The notes: generated from the letters alone by a model not told the origin. DNA of 64,000 bases from Synchiropus splendidus (GCF_027744825.2 NC_071340.1:2797501-2861500); one strand, 5' to 3'. Counted from the first letter of the stretch, positions 50,787-63,470 are shown. Made by a program: numbers and translations.

Positions 50787-51325
50787 TTGAAAGCGCCTGT
50801 CTCCACACCTGCCCATATGGATCGAGAATATACTCGATCATTGACACGCCCTTCAGTTTCACAGTCAACTCCGAGGTTCTGTGACACCACGTGGACCTGG
50901 GTGAACTCAGAGAACCAGCGGTCATGTCTGATGGACGAGGACCACGCTCTCCTGTCAAAGGAAGTAATCGAGCTAGTGCCAAAGCGATCCTCTGCTGGGT
51001 TTCACTCCAGGTACTTTCTGGAACCCAAGAAGACAGGAGAATGGAGACCTGTTTTGGACCTCAGTCTCCTCAACCAATTCATGACCAGACAGCGGTTCCG
51101 GACAACCAGCAGACTCCTGGAGTGTGTCAGAGTGTGAGAGTGGATGACCTCCATCGATCTTGCAGACGCCTACTTCCACAACACGGTCTCTTATGTCTTG
51201 TGCCTCGCACCTTCGCCAAGTGCGTGGTGGAGGGGCTCGAACCACTAAGGAGACAGGGTCTGCGGATTCTGACGTACTTGGACTACTGGTTGATTCTAGC
51301 CAGGTCCAAACAGGAGTCATGAGAG
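50787..51325 (+). pseudogene. DIRS reverse transcriptase (copy C2)
   Basis: Frames give HSRYFLEPKKTGEWRPVLDLSLLNQFM, then WMTSIDLADAYFHNTV (motif A, catalytic Asp kept), a short deletion, then LRILTYLDYWLILA. The catalytic YLDD box is YLDY here (Tyr codon at 51284-51286), as in copy A at 33261-33263. That change alone should inactivate the enzyme. Confidence 0.75.
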
Positions 51326-52303
51326 CACACCAGCTTGGTGTTGGACCACATCGCGGTATTGAGGCAGCGGCCCACGCCTCGGTCTGGCTGGGTCTGCTCA
51401 ACATGCGAGGTCTTCAGAAGTGGTTTGGCAGCCTGCACCCTCACCCGACTCGAGACCAGAGATCAGAACACAAATCTCGAGTCTCGGGTCTTGGGCCTGA
51501 CCCAGAGTCCAGCATGACCCGCAAGAAGGTCGTGCTCTGACTAGGACTCAGCGCTTTTCAAGATCCAGCAAGTCCTACAAGTCTTTACAGATGCATCTCT
51601 GTCAGGCGGGGGAGGCCACCTGGATCAGATGGCAGCAGATGGATTATCTTGGAGACCACTCCCACATGAATGGAATTCATCTCAGGCGATGGCAAACATG
51701 ATCAGGGAGTTTTACGGCCGATAAAAGGCGAGATGTCTATGCTAGCAGAAAGAACTTCAAATGTCCTCTCTGGTTCTCTCCCCGTAGATCCGACGACCCT
51801 CCACTGGGAGTGGACGCCCTGGCTCATCCAAGGTGGCCAGAAGGCCTCTTATATGCCTTTTCTCCTCCTTGCCTTCTTCTTGCTCTGATGAGGGGAATTC
51901 AACTGCCGAGTGTGAGAATAATTCTCGTGGCTCCAGACAGCCCCAGCTCCAGCTGGTATCCGGAGATATGTCAGATGCGGATCAAAGGCCCCTGGGAGTT
52001 CCCTCCATCGAGGTCAGCGTTTCTACAAGCATCAGGAACCCCGAGGGCTCCCCCAATACTCGGACAACCCCTCAAGGTTTGGCTTCTCCAGGGTTAACAA
52101 TTAATCACTTGCCCCCTGATGTTCAATTAACTCTTCAGAACGCTGAAGCTCAGTCAACCCTAAGAGCATGCAATGCTAATTGGACATTTTTTTCCCCAGT
52201 GGTGTGGAACCCAGTCAGCCTCCCCAGAATCGACACCTGTTTTTCTAATCCTCTCTTTTCTCGAGCATCTGGTTAACAAAGGTCGGAGCAGCACCACATT
52301 ATT

Positions 52304-52978
52304 TTGTATGTAACAGCCCTTTCCATGCTACACAATGGTCTGGACGGCCACCCGGCCGAGCATCGTCTAGTGAGCCGTTTTATGAGAGGAGTGCAAAGGC
52401 TTAGATCAACCTCAAGACCATTATGTCACTACTGGGACCTGCAGCTCGTACTCAATTCACTCTCCGAAGCCCCTTTTCAGCCACTTGATCAGGCCTCCCA
52501 GGAGCTAGCAGCTCTTAATCGATCAGCTCTGATTGCATCTCTTTTGGTGACGATGACTCGGCGGTATCACTTAGACCCAACCCTGCCTTCGCACCTAAAT
52601 GTCTCTCTTCTTCTTCACAGGTCAGCACCTTGACAGTAAAGACTTTCTGCCCTCCACCCCATTCAGACGAGGAGTCATGAGCGTTTACACAAAATGTGTC
52701 CGGTTAGAGCGCTAAAAGCTTAACTGGATCGAGTCCCACCCTTCAGAAAGACGGACAGTCTGTGGGTGGCTCTCACAGATGGTAAGAAGGGGCAGGCGCT
52801 GTCCCCTCACAGGGTGTCACTTTGGCTTAGAATTGCCATCACGAAAGCCGATGAGACTGCAGGAAAACAGGCAACGGAATCCCTGGGAGCACAGTCGACC
52901 AGAGGCCTAGCAACATCAGTGGCTGCTTTCAAGAGAGTATCTCTGGCAGAAATCTGCCAGGCAGCTTCTTGGTCATAA
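52304..52978 (+). pseudogene. DIRS tyrosine recombinase (copy C2)
   Basis: The first frame (52304-52633) has the N-terminal helical part (SRFMRGVQRLR, LVLNSLSEAPFQPL, LNRSALIASLLVTMTRRYHL). The second (52766-52978) has the catalytic core: ALTDGKKGQALSPHRVSLWLRIAI, GAQSTRGLATS, EICQAASWS. The His of the HSTR box is Gln here, and the catalytic Tyr position after STFAD is Asn. Recombination by this copy is not expected. Confidence 0.75.
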
Positions 52979-53254
52979 ATTTCTACTTTTGCTGACAACA
53001 ATTTTTCTAATGTGTCTGCATCCTCCTCCCCTCATGTCGTTCTGTCTTCAGGAGCAGCCGAACCCTGCCACCAATAGGCCCTCATTCACAGCACTGGCTC
53101 TATGACACCAGTATCTGCTTCATTAAAGTGCTTCCCGAGATCCTCCGGATTCCTGCATAACTGTATATATTTGTGAATAAACTCCTTCTTTCTTGCTCAG
53201 CTCACATGAGAACCCTGACTGTAGCTGCTCAGTAAATGTTTTCTCTCCAGGTAT

Positions 53255-54200
53255 GGAGGATTGTTACTGCCACTTTCTGTTTCAGCCGTAGAGTGGCTAA
53301 AAGAGGGCAACACAGTTCCTGCTGATCCAGAGTGTAAGTTACACTCCATATATGAGGTATTGTTAATGCCACCTTCTATTTCAGCTTACGGTGGCAAAAG
53401 TCAGGGGGCTGCTCCTCCCACCCAGAGTGTAAAATTACACTCTATGTATGAGGGGTTGCTAATGCTACATCTTCACAACCCATTCATTCATTCATTCAGG
53501 CAGGATAGACCCTGGGCTAAATGCCCATGGTTCTCAGTTCAGGCTACATTGCAAGGCTGGTGGTTAAGCTTTGTGGTCAAGATGACCTAATAGGTGCTAC
53601 AGAGTCCAGGGAGGTGTTCCAGACTGCCCGACTCTGCCACGTGCGCTCACACACTCACTCACACGAGGGTGTGCTGCAACCTCTTTAAGCTAGGGGTTTG
53701 TTGGTCACAGTGCTATCCAGTTTCGAATACCACTGGTGCCTTGACATCTTTTTGCAAGCGGATTAAGTGCAACAAAATGCGTATTACCTTGTTTTTTTCC
53801 CATGGTTTCCAGGTCAGGCCGCATTGCCAGGCTCGGGGTCAAGCCTTGTGGTCAAGATGACCTCATGGGTGATTCAGAGTTCCCGATGGGTTGAGGATTG
53901 CTCACTTGAGCTCCCCCTTCATCCTGGCTACACTCGGTTTCCGGTCACTGCAGGATGGAGGAGTGGAACTCATTGCCCCCTTGCCCCGGAGTGGCCAAGG
54001 ACTGTGTTGATTCTTGCACTACTGTGTCAAACTGTGCTTTAGTGTTTGGATCACTTGTCTCCTTCGGTTCATCCAAACAAACGTTAATAAGCATATTCTT
54101 AGGTTGTTCTACTATGTCAAATCCAGCACAGTTATGCGACTAGTTTCTTCTGAAATTATGGGAGTGATTTGTCGAGCCTTGACAACACTTCTCACAGTTT
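53255..54200 (+). repeat. DIRS right terminal repeat (copy C2)
   Basis: 53260-53520 matches 33960-34200. 53810-54170 matches the reverse complement of 30615-30960. It has three blocks containing AGTGTAARTTACACTC...TATGAGG, each followed by GTTAA or GCTAATGCYACYTTCTATTTC-like sequence, giving a short internal direct repeat of about 65-110 bp. Confidence 0.65.
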
Positions 54201-54339
54201 GGACTTTTTGTGCGGCGTTCTGGATCGGCTCTCCGCAGACAAGACAAGTCTGTCCGGGGGATGAGGTGACGCAGGTACAGTTGACTGCCAACATCGGACC
54301 ATGGTGTGCTAAAGAGTCCGGTGGTTTCTCCAGGTTCAC

Positions 54340-55939
54340 TCACTGATTAGAAAAGTCTCACATGAACTTGACAATATCAAACTATTGCAGAAAGACTCAT
54401 TCTAATGAAATCAGCACTAAATTACCTTTCTGAACTTTTTTCAAAGAGTAATCAACATTTTTATGGTTTCGTATTGAAACCCACCTTCACTCGGGCAGAA
54501 AATACGTTTTCTCCACTGTTAACACACTGATCAGAATACCTATGAACATGAAAATATCAGATAGAACTATAGGAAAAACACTTTTATTAGTATATTCAGC
54601 ACTAAACCTACCTTTCTAAACTGTATTTCAGGGGGCTAATAAAAATTTTTTTCCTCGTTTGAAACCGAGCTTCACTCGGGCTGAAAGCGCGTATTCTGCA
54701 CTGTTCACTCACTGCTCAGGGAAGCCTAAGAAAATGAAAATTTCACCTGATTTACAGCAAAAGCGGTCAGTCTAGTAGCTGCAGAACTAATTTAACCTCA
54801 ATGAAGTGGTTTCTCAACATTATTATGATGGTCTGAAAACCACAGTCCCTCGGGATGAAAACGTGTTTTGTGGACATTTCTCTTGCTTATCAGAATAGCC
54901 TCAGAACATGAACAAAATTCCTGCAACTATAGGAAAAACACTCTTTCGGGTATATTCAGCACTTAATCTTCCATTTTGAAATGTATTTCAGGAACTTATC
55001 AACATTTTTTTTTTTTTCTGGTCTGAAACGCAGCATCTCTCGGGCTGAAAACGTGTTCTCTGCACTGTTCACTCACTGCTCAGGGATGCCTCAGAAAATG
55101 AAAATTTCACAAGCCACTATAGCAGAAAAAGTCTTTATAGTTGGTGCATAACAAATTCAGCATGTCTGAAGTGGTTTCAGATAGATATCAACATTTTTAT
55201 GTTTGTTGGTCTGAAAATCACAGTCCCTCGGGTTGAAAACGCCTTTTCTTCACTGTTCACTCACACTGCTCAGCGATGCCTCAGAACACAAAATTTCACC
55301 TGGCACAATAGTAGAAGCGGTCTTTCTAGTAGGTGCCAAACTCGTTCAACATGGCTGAAGTGATTTCAGAGAGGTAACAACATTTGTATATTTGTCGGTG
55401 TGAAACACAGCTTCTCTCGGGCTGAAAACACGTTTTCTGCACTGTTCACTCATTGATCAGAAAAGCCTGGGACCTTGGAAATATCACTTGCAACTCTAGG
55501 CAAAACGTTCGTTCTCGTATATTCAGCACTAAATCTATCTTTCTGAACTGTTTTCAGGGTGTTATCAACAATTTTATGCTTGCTCGTCTAAAACCCGCCA
55601 TCTCTCAAGCTCAAAACGCGTTTTCTGCACTGTTTACTCTCTGCTCAGGGATGGTTCCAAACATGAAAATTTCACCTGGCACTAAAGCAGAAGCGGTCTT
55701 TCTCGTATTTGCCAAACTAGTTCAACATGTCTGAAGTGGTTTCAGAGTGATAACATTTTTATGTTTGTCAGTCTCAACAAACCGGTTTTCTGCAGTGTTC
55801 ACTCACTAATCAGAATAGCCTCAGAACATGAAAATATCACCTGCCACTATTGGAAAAACACTCTTTCTAGTATATTCAACACTAAACCTACATTTCTGAA
55901 CTTGTTTTAGATGGTTGTCAACAATCTAATTTTTGCCAG
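54340..55939 (+). repeat. satellite array, about eight monomers
   Basis: Core CTGTTCACTCACTG or variants at about 54514, 54701, 54870, 55065, 55252, 55442, 55630 and 55793, spacing 163-190. Same two monomer types as 36000-38610. Confidence 0.9.
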
Positions 55940-56618
55940 TTGTTGGGAAATACACCTTTAATGTATCTTCCGCGTGTTCATTTACTCGTGAGAATGTCAA
56001 CCAAAAACCCACAAGTTAAATCAAAAATAATTTATTCCTTGACAGAGGTCACCTACACAGGGCCCTGGGTCACCAACTAGCTCTGCCTTAGCCTCAGCTC
56101 AAGCAGAATAGTGTGACAAAAACTATCTGGGCCTGACCCTTTTTATATGCTTTCAGTCCATATTGGGGTGTAGTCTCCACTGATTTGTCCTGGTCTTCTT
56201 ATGGTCCTGGTCGTCATGGGTCAAATTCCACATGTCGTATCGACTCCACTCAGTCTGGAGCGATGTTGATGAATCCTCCCAAATGTTGCCTATAATAGGT
56301 GGTATCTGACAACCCAATCCATTCTTCTGATTGGCTTGCTTCTGTCATCTCATCCGTTCTCCATCTGGTCATTTGGTTTACAACCCCCATGGATGATCAA
56401 TTCCCATGACAATTGCCATTCCTGCCATTTAAAACACACCATTTTTACTCCGCACATTCTTCCATGGATACAGGGTCAACTTGATGATACCTTACCCTTA
56501 CTCACCGCATCTGTTGAATGCAATCTTTTTATTATTATTTAACAAAACATTATAAAGTAATTCAATTCAATAATATATCTTTTTTATATATATTTATTGA
56601 GTAAAATATCATTATTCC
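55940..56618 (-). mobile_element. solo LTR-like insertion inside the satellite
   Basis: Breaks a monomer between ATTTTTGCCAGT (55939) and CGGTCGGAAACCC (56621). Related to 49138-49570: both share TTTACTCGTGAGAATG, CAAGTTAAATC and TTTATTCC.TGACAGAGG. The minus strand has CATATAAAAAGG and GGAATAAATT, a TATA box and polyadenylation signal in LTR order, and ends in TTTCCCAACA. Confidence 0.55.
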
Positions 56619-57035
56619 TATACGGTCGGAAACCCACTTTCTCTCTGGCCGAAAAACGCGTTTTCTGCGCTGTTTACTCACTGCTCAGCGATGGCACAGA
56701 AGATTAAAATTTCACCTGCCACTAAGGCAGAAAAGGTATTTCTAGTTGGTGCAGAACTAATTCAACCTGTCTAAAGTGATTTAAGAGAGTTATCAACATT
56801 TCTATTTTTGTCGGTTTGTAAACCACCTTTTCTTGGGCTGAAAACGCGTTTTCTGCTCTGTTCACTCAGATCAGAATAGCCTCTGAACATGAAAATATCA
56901 CCTACAACTATAGGAAAAACACTATTTCTAGTATATTCAGCACTAAATCTACCTTTCTGAACTGTATTTCAGGGGGTTATCAACATTTTATTTCCTGGTT
57001 TGAAATCCAGCTTATCCCGGGCCAAAAACGCGTTT
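56619..57035 (+). repeat. satellite, about two monomers
   Basis: Continues the array after the LTR-like insertion (CCGAAAAACGCGTTTTCTGCGCTG, CTGAAAACGCGTTTTCTGCTCTG). It ends in GCCAAAAACGCGTTTGCCGAG, where LINE sequence begins. Confidence 0.85.
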
Positions 57036-57218
57036 GCCGAGTGTGGACGTGTGTGCGGAGCTCCTGAGAGAGAATTGACTTTTCTCCCTCAGATCTTTAT
57101 AAAAAAAAAACGACTGAACACAAAGGTGTTGGAGTACTTTATTTTCTTTTGCTTTTTTGCTCATTTGTAGAGCTGAGGCCCTTTTTGCCTGGGAAGTAAT
57201 GGAAAAGACTATACCGTC

Positions 57219-57990
57219 ATGCTGGAGGTGGAAGAAAGCATTGAAGCCATGGATATCATGAGGGAGATTCCCAAGCAATGTGGAAAGCTGGCATCTCTGC
57301 GCCCTATTGGGGAAAATAAATATGAAATAACCATGAAAACTATTGAAGGAATGGAGCAAACTAAGGAAGGATTTACCTGTTGCTACTGCCAACAAAAGAC
57401 TTGGTCTGCAGGAAAATGGTTGTTTCCTTCCTTTATATGGCATCTTATATACCCAACGATATAATCCTCCAGAAATTAGAATCATCATGGGGAGTGGAAC
57501 CACTCTCCTTCATCAAGAGACGATGTTGGCCTGGAACAGATGTCGCCGATGGAACTAGATTTCTACAGGTAAGATTCAACAAAGAGACAATTTCTTTACT
57601 TTATTTGACCAAGAGACAGAAACAGGTCCTGAATATATACGAGTATTCCATGACCGACAGGTCCAGGTCTGCATATTATGCATTAAGCCGGGGCACGTTT
57701 ACCGCAATTGTCCAGAGCTGACTTGCTTTCAGTGTTGCAAAAAGGGACATTATAAAAGAGACTGCACCGAAAACATAGGATTAAGAAGACTTACGGAAAA
57801 TGAGGAACAAGGAGCGATGAATAATATAGAAATACAGGCCCAAGATGGTGCTATACAAACTGACTCCAGTGAAGAGGAAAGACAAACGGAAGAGGCGGGA
57901 CAAACAATGGAGAAGAGAAATAAACAGGGAGACATGCCGGAGCAAACAACTAGCTGGAAGGAGATTGGAGAGAAAATTGAACTGACTTGA
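57219..57990 (+). pseudogene. Tx1/L1-like ORF1 with two CCHC zinc knuckles
   Basis: Begins at ATG 57219 (MLEVEESIEAMDIMREIPKQCGK) and shifts phase several times. At about 57670-57768 it encodes two CCHC knuckles, CILCIKPGHVYRNC and CFQCCKKGHYKRDC, as in Tx1-type ORF1 nucleic-acid chaperones. An acidic, charged tail follows. Frames are broken near 57440 and 57550. Confidence 0.65.
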
Positions 57991-58639
57991 CTGAACTGGT
58001 TAACAAGATATCCAGCAGATGCATGCAATGAAGATAACAAGATAAAATGCCTATTGAGAATATTAAGCAAGCTGCAAAGGCGGAGCCACCAGTGGAGAGA
58101 AAATGTGATGAAAGTGAAGATGAAGAACGAACTGGAGCAGAAAAAAGATATATTAATGGAAAACGAAAAAAACGAAAAAGATGTGCAACAAAAGATGAGA
58201 AAAAAAAAGAAAAGAAAATGTCTTATCAAGAATAAAGCAAGAACTGAGATGGACATGGACGAAATACATGACAAAATGCATGAGGAAGTAATGAGTGGAA
58301 AAAAAGGGAAATGGCTAAAAACGAGCGAAGAAGAAAGTGAGATGAGTGAGATCTTTTGTGATGAATTGATGGTAGATATAGACGAGAAAAATCTCAATAA
58401 ATGTTAAAAAAACCTATTGTGAAAAGTAGAAGATGAGGAGTGAAAAAGAATTTCTAAAATACCAACAAAGACATCAAGATGATGATAGAAAGAATGCTTT
58501 TGTTTGAAATGTTTAGTAATCAAATACATTTAAGTGATTTAAACTTTTATTTTTTATTATTTTGGGGATTGATTTTGGGATTCATTTATTTTTTGTTATT
58601 TGGTCTTATGAATCCTCCTTTTCAAGTTTCCGTACAAGG

Positions 58640-59370
58640 ACTACCATAATATCCTTTAACGCAAATTGCCTAGAAAGTATTAAAAGAATGGAGAAAACTA
58701 TACAATTACTAAATGCGCAAATTATTTGTTTACAAGAAACGCATTGGGATTCAGAGAAAATGGAATGTTTTTGAAAAAAAGGGAATGATGATGTTTGTTT
58801 TAGTAATGGAGACATGAGAACAAAAGGTGTAGCAATTTTAATAAAGAAGGGAATCTTTACAAGGGTGGAGGAATGTGAAAAAGATGATGAAGGAAGAATT
58901 ATAGGCATCAGAATCATGAATGATATACAGAATGGAAAATATTGTGCGCCAAATGACAAAAAGGAAAAGGTATTATTTTTTGAAAAACAGGGTAAGTAAT
59001 GTAATGGAAATTGTATTGTGATGGGTGATTTTAATGTATGGTGTGGAACAATGGATGTTGCTGCGAATATGGCTTTTAAAAATGACATATCAAGTAAAGT
59101 CTTAATGAATGTAATGAAAAAAAGGATGGATTGATGTATGGAGATCAATATTTCCAGGTGAAAGGAAATATTCAAGGCATCAAATAGTAAACGGAGGGTT
59201 AAAACAAAGTGGAATAGACTTTATTTTATGTAAAGAAGAAATGGCGGAAGATTTTAGAAATTTTAAATATATTTGAACCAAATTAAGTGACCATGTGATT
59301 TTAAAATGTGTATGGGGTAAAAAGGAAACAATCAAAGAAGGTGGGATATGGTGCATGAATGAGGACATTT
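58640..59370 (+). pseudogene. Tx1/L1-like AP endonuclease domain
   Basis: Order of motifs: SFNANCLES (58650), CLQETHWD (about 58730), VAILIKKGIF (58825), CVMGDFNVWCG (about 59015-59050), GIDFILCKEE (59210), LSDHVILKC (59285). These are the catalytic segments of the APE-type endonuclease that nicks target DNA. There are many stops, so it is inactive. Confidence 0.7.
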
Positions 59371-59708
59371 TAAAGGATGAAAATTATAGAAACCTAATTC
59401 AAAATGGAATTGTAATTGCAATGTAAAATGAGGATTTTAAAACTGACATGTTGAGCTGTTGGAAGAAAAAGAATTCATCAAGGAAACATCAATAGATTAT
59501 AGTAAAAAAAAGAAGCATGAAAGAAAAAAGATGATGACTTAAGAAAAAGACTAAATGAAGAGAGTAAGCTAAAGAAAAAGCTGAAGAAAAATAAACGAAT
59601 GAAATAGAAAAATATTAAAAAAAAAAAATATTTAGAAATTACAAAATCAATTAGATAAAATAGAAGAAAGTAAATGTAAAGGAGCAATATTAAGGAGCAG
59701 AGCAAGAT

Positions 59709-62520
59709 ATGTTGTGGATGGGGAAAAATGTACAGGATTTTTTTTTTTTAATTGAAAAGATAAGACAGGAAAATAAAATAATAAGGGAAATCCACAATAA
59801 GAACGGGTCAAAAATTATTGACCAGCAAAAAATTAGACAGCGTGTACAAGAATACTATGCAAATTTATTTCAAAAGGCAGAAGAGAAAGAGGAAGATATC
59901 AATAAAGTCTTGAAGCATATAGAATGTGAATTAAACCAAGAAGAGAAGGGAAACTGTAATGAAAACATAACTATGGAAGAGATAGAAATTGCAATAAGGG
60001 AACTAAATATAAATAAGAGTCCAGGAATAGATGGACAAGGAAGATATTTTTTTGTTTTTAAAGATTTATAAATAAATCTAAAAAGAGTTTTTGATGAAAT
60101 GGAAGAAAAAAATCAGATGGTTGAAGAAATGAATACTGCATTAATTAATATAATTTATAAGAAAGGAAACAGAAAAGATCTTGAAAATTATAGACCTAGA
60201 ACTTGCTCGAATAATGAAGATTTTAGCCACCCGAGTAAAAAAGATAATTGATAAATATGTAGGAAAACAAGGATAGAGTCGCCGGAAGACCCGACTAACA
60301 GCCTAAGAGATGTTATCGAGGAAATGAGCGAGACAAGAAGGAATAATAAGCTTTTGATAAAGCAAATGATGAATATTTATTAACTTAGGAGATAAACTAA
60401 TGAATTGGATAAAATTAATCTACAAAACAGCAAAAAGCAGAATAAAAATGAATGGAAATCTAACAAATTTGATATAAAGAGATCGATTCTACAAGGCTGC
60501 CCAGTTTCCGCTTTATTATTTGCGATATCAATCGAACCATTTGCAAAACAGATAATGAATGACAAACTGATGAGGAATTGACATTGATGGAATAGATGAA
60601 ATTAAAATTTTCCAATATGCGGACGACACCACTATTTTAGTTAAACATATAAATAGTGTAAAGAAGGTATTTCAGATATTTAATGAATTTGCGAAAGCTG
60701 TAGGAGCTGAAATAAACATAAAGAAATCAGAAATAATGTACATGGGAAATGTCCCCAGAGAAAACTTTTATCTGGAATTAGAAATTAAACAAGATTATAT
60801 GAAAATTTTGGGAATAAACTTCCGGAAGGAAGATGATTTAGCCCCCAAACAAACAATACGTAGATTTAATAACTAAATTAAAGAAGATTTTAAATAGGTA
60901 GGTAGGTAACTTTATTGTCATGCCTGTGTCTAACACAAACCTCTTCATCAAGTTTACAGATGACACGACTGTGGAGGGCCTCATCAAGAACGATGACGAG
61001 TCCAACTACTGGAGTGAGGTTAGCTGCCTGGTCCAGTGGTGCGATGACAACAACCTTCGCCTGAACGTGGAGAAGACCAAGGAGATTGGGGTGGACTTCA
61101 GGAGACGACCCGTCCTGCATCCCCCGCTTCTCATCGCTGGTGCTGCAGTGGAGCAGGTCACCAGCACCAAGTTCCTGGGTGTTCACATTTCCCAGGATCT
61201 GACCTGGAACACCAACACCACAGCACTGGCCAAGAAAGCCCAGCAGCGCCTGTACTTCCTGCGGAAGCTGAAGGGAGCCGGAGTTCCGTCCCCCATCATG
61301 TGCACCTTCTACAGAGGCACGATCGAGAGCATTCTGACCAGCTGCATCACAGTGTGGTTCGTCTCATGTACCATCGCCTGCCGCAAGACCCTGCAGCGTG
61401 TGATGAGGACTGCTAAGAAGATCATCGGGGTCCCTCATTTTTGGCTCCATCCATTGCACGTCTGCCGTCCTGGGTCGGGGACCCCTCCTCTGACGCTCAC
61501 CCTGAGGTTTCTCTGTTTTCCTCCCTATAGGGTTTTTTTTTCTGAGTTTTTCCTTAGCCGATGCGAGGGTATAGGTTGGAGGATGTTGCCATGCTGCCCA
61601 TGCTGTCATGAGCCAGGTGCTCCCCCCGGTGGTTGATGGACTGATGGACTGATGTGATGATGATTTTTGTTGCCATGTATCCTGCTGTGTATTTATCAAT
61701 TCTTTATATTTGTTCCTGTCTGTGATTTTTATGCCATGTGTCCAGGTCTGAGAGAACAGATATTTCATCCATGCTATATGTCTTGTATTGCAGCATATTT
61801 TACAATAAAGTTACCTGCCTAAATAGCTGGAAAATACGGAAAATAGGAATAAAAGGAAAAAGAATCGTGACTAACGCACTATTAATAAGTAAAATTATTT
61901 ATATGATGTTGTTCCCATTAATGAAAGAGTGTTAAAGCAAATTGACATTTTAATAAGAGGTTTTATTTTTTTTTAAATGCACTAAGAGTTAAAACTATGT
62001 CGAAATACTTAAATAACAAGAATGATCAAATATGGAAAATCTGTTTTGGGAAAATCAATAAGTAAATATGCAGTGAATGAAAATACAGGATTTTTTATGA
62101 TTTTTAGAAGAAGTCTAATGGAAGATATATCCAAATACTATAAAGAGGTTCTGGAGGGATGGGGAGAAGCTCTTATAGAGCTTCATTATGATTGCAGAAC
62201 ATGAAAACAAATACTAATCCAACTGATCTTTCTCAACAATCAAATACGGAAACTTGGGAAGGTGTTATTCAAGATGAAAATGTGGAAAAGTAATATAAGA
62301 AAAACAGAGGATGTTGTATTAAAACATTCCCCAGGTTTTATAACTCCCCAAGTTATGATCAGTGGACTTAAAAAATAAAGTCTTGAGACAGGGAATAGAC
62401 GCATTATTAATGCATAATATGAAAGAATACATGCCGAAAGAATGGAGAAGTAGAATAGAGAATAATTGTGTGGATGAAAATGATGAAGATGTTGATTTTT
62501 ATATTCGAAATTAAGATAAA
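59709..62520 (+). pseudogene. Tx1/L1-like reverse transcriptase, interrupted
   Basis: 59709-60071 encodes the RT start (KIIDQQKIRQRVQEYYANLF, INKSPGIDG). NTALINIIYKKGNRKDLENYRP follows at about 60130-60195, then QYADDTTILVKH with the catalytic YADD box at about 60614-60630, and MKILGINF near 60800. The domain resumes after the L2 insertion at 61827 (WKIRKIGIKGKRIVTNALL). Stops and shifts are numerous. Confidence 0.75.
60898..61819 (+). mobile_element. L2-type LINE fragment inside the Tx1-like LINE
   Basis: Flanked by TAAATAG at 60891-60897 and 61820-61826. The fragment starts GTAGGTAGGTAACTTTATTGTC and ends ACAATAAAGTTACCTGCC, so its first and last about 18 bases are inverted copies. Between them lies the RT C-terminal half (LFIKFTDDTTVEGL, NLRLNVEKTKEIGVDF, KKAQQRLYFLRKLKGAG, SCITVWF, MRTAKKIIGV; 60920 to about 61435) and a 3' untranslated region. 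The FADD box reads FTDD. It belongs to a different L2-type family from 46279-48480. Confidence 0.85.
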
Positions 62521-62779
62521 AAAATTAATCTAATGGAAGTTAAAACTTCTTTTTGGTATATACGTTTTAAGAACAAAGAGGTGAAAAGATCCAAAAGTGA
62601 AAAAGTATTCGATGGAACTTATTTTATTACAATAATATAAAAAAGCATGTGGACGGAGGATATTTAAAGGTTTATTTTCTGGTAATATTAAGACTTTATT
62701 TCATTTTATTAAACAGGAGGACTATACGACCAGTTTTATGGAAGGAGCCTCATTAATCATGATAAAAGGGGGGGTGTAA

Positions 62780-63470
62780 AATAATCTTTATATGGCATTT
62801 TAATCCAAGGGATTCTGTTTTTTCAATGTGGTAACCCACAGCATAATTAGATGTCTTTCTGAAACATCACTCACAAACATCTCACTTTGTCATAGAACAA
62901 CTGTCAGACATCATGAACCACATGCATAATTGCTTTTCATCTGAATGTATAATTCTGCCATTAAACCTTTTGGCTAGTGTTGAAAAATAATAAAACTAAC
63001 TTTTCACCAAACACCGTTATTCACCACAAGCAAACCGAACTCCACACAACTCAATCACCCGTGCCATGTCAACGTAGGTTGTCAGTATTAGCCACATTAG
63101 CCACACATAAGCGCCACATCCACACAGAGTGACTGGTGTGAAGGAAAAACAGTATACATAAAAACCACGTCACCATCCACAGACTCAGAGCCCAAATCAG
63201 TCAATCCCAAGTGAAACAAATATTATAAACAAATGGATTTGACTAACCTGAAACTAAATGTGGACAGAGTGACACAAGGCTTCCACGTTTGTCGGTGGTG
63301 AGAAAAGTAATGAAAAAAACGTCACTTCCTTTTACCCACACATCTTCAATGCCCAACCTCAGTCCTACCCTTCCCTCTACTGACCTAATTATATACCTGC
63401 CGGATAATCAACTCCATGTTGAACAATTAAATGATATCTAACACACAATCTGTGACCACACATAAGTGGG
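62780..63470. other. unassigned sequence, no gene
   Basis: About 690 bp between the LINE tail and the reversed satellite. No ORF of note. CAC-rich with repeated CACATC/CACAAC words near 63000-63130. It could be a degraded repeat; I cannot assign it. Confidence 0.4.

Larger units (their letters stand above)
49571..54340 (+). mobile_element. DIRS copy C2, nearly full length
   Basis: The order is leader (49571-50070), ORF1-like region (50070-50780), RT (50787-51400), RNase H (51540-51850), linker and recombinase (51900-53080), 3' region (53080-53250) and terminal repeat (53255-54200). It begins partway into the leader compared with copy B, because 49138-49570 intervenes. Frameshifts and stops are frequent. 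Confidence 0.8.
57040..62780 (+). mobile_element. Tx1/L1-like LINE, decayed
   Basis: Two-ORF non-LTR element in plus orientation: ORF1 with zinc knuckles (57219 to about 58000), an AP endonuclease and RT (about 58640-62500), and a short A-rich tail. It is AT-rich with dozens of stops and shifts. A 922-bp L2-type fragment is inserted at 60898-61819. The endonuclease and RT layout and the NKSPGIDG motif are those of the L1/Tx1 group. Confidence 0.75.

Noticed and set aside
57750..58397. 215-codon minus-strand frame rich in Ser, Phe and Leu
   Set aside because: It is the antisense of the charged, A-rich ORF1 tail of the Tx1-like LINE.
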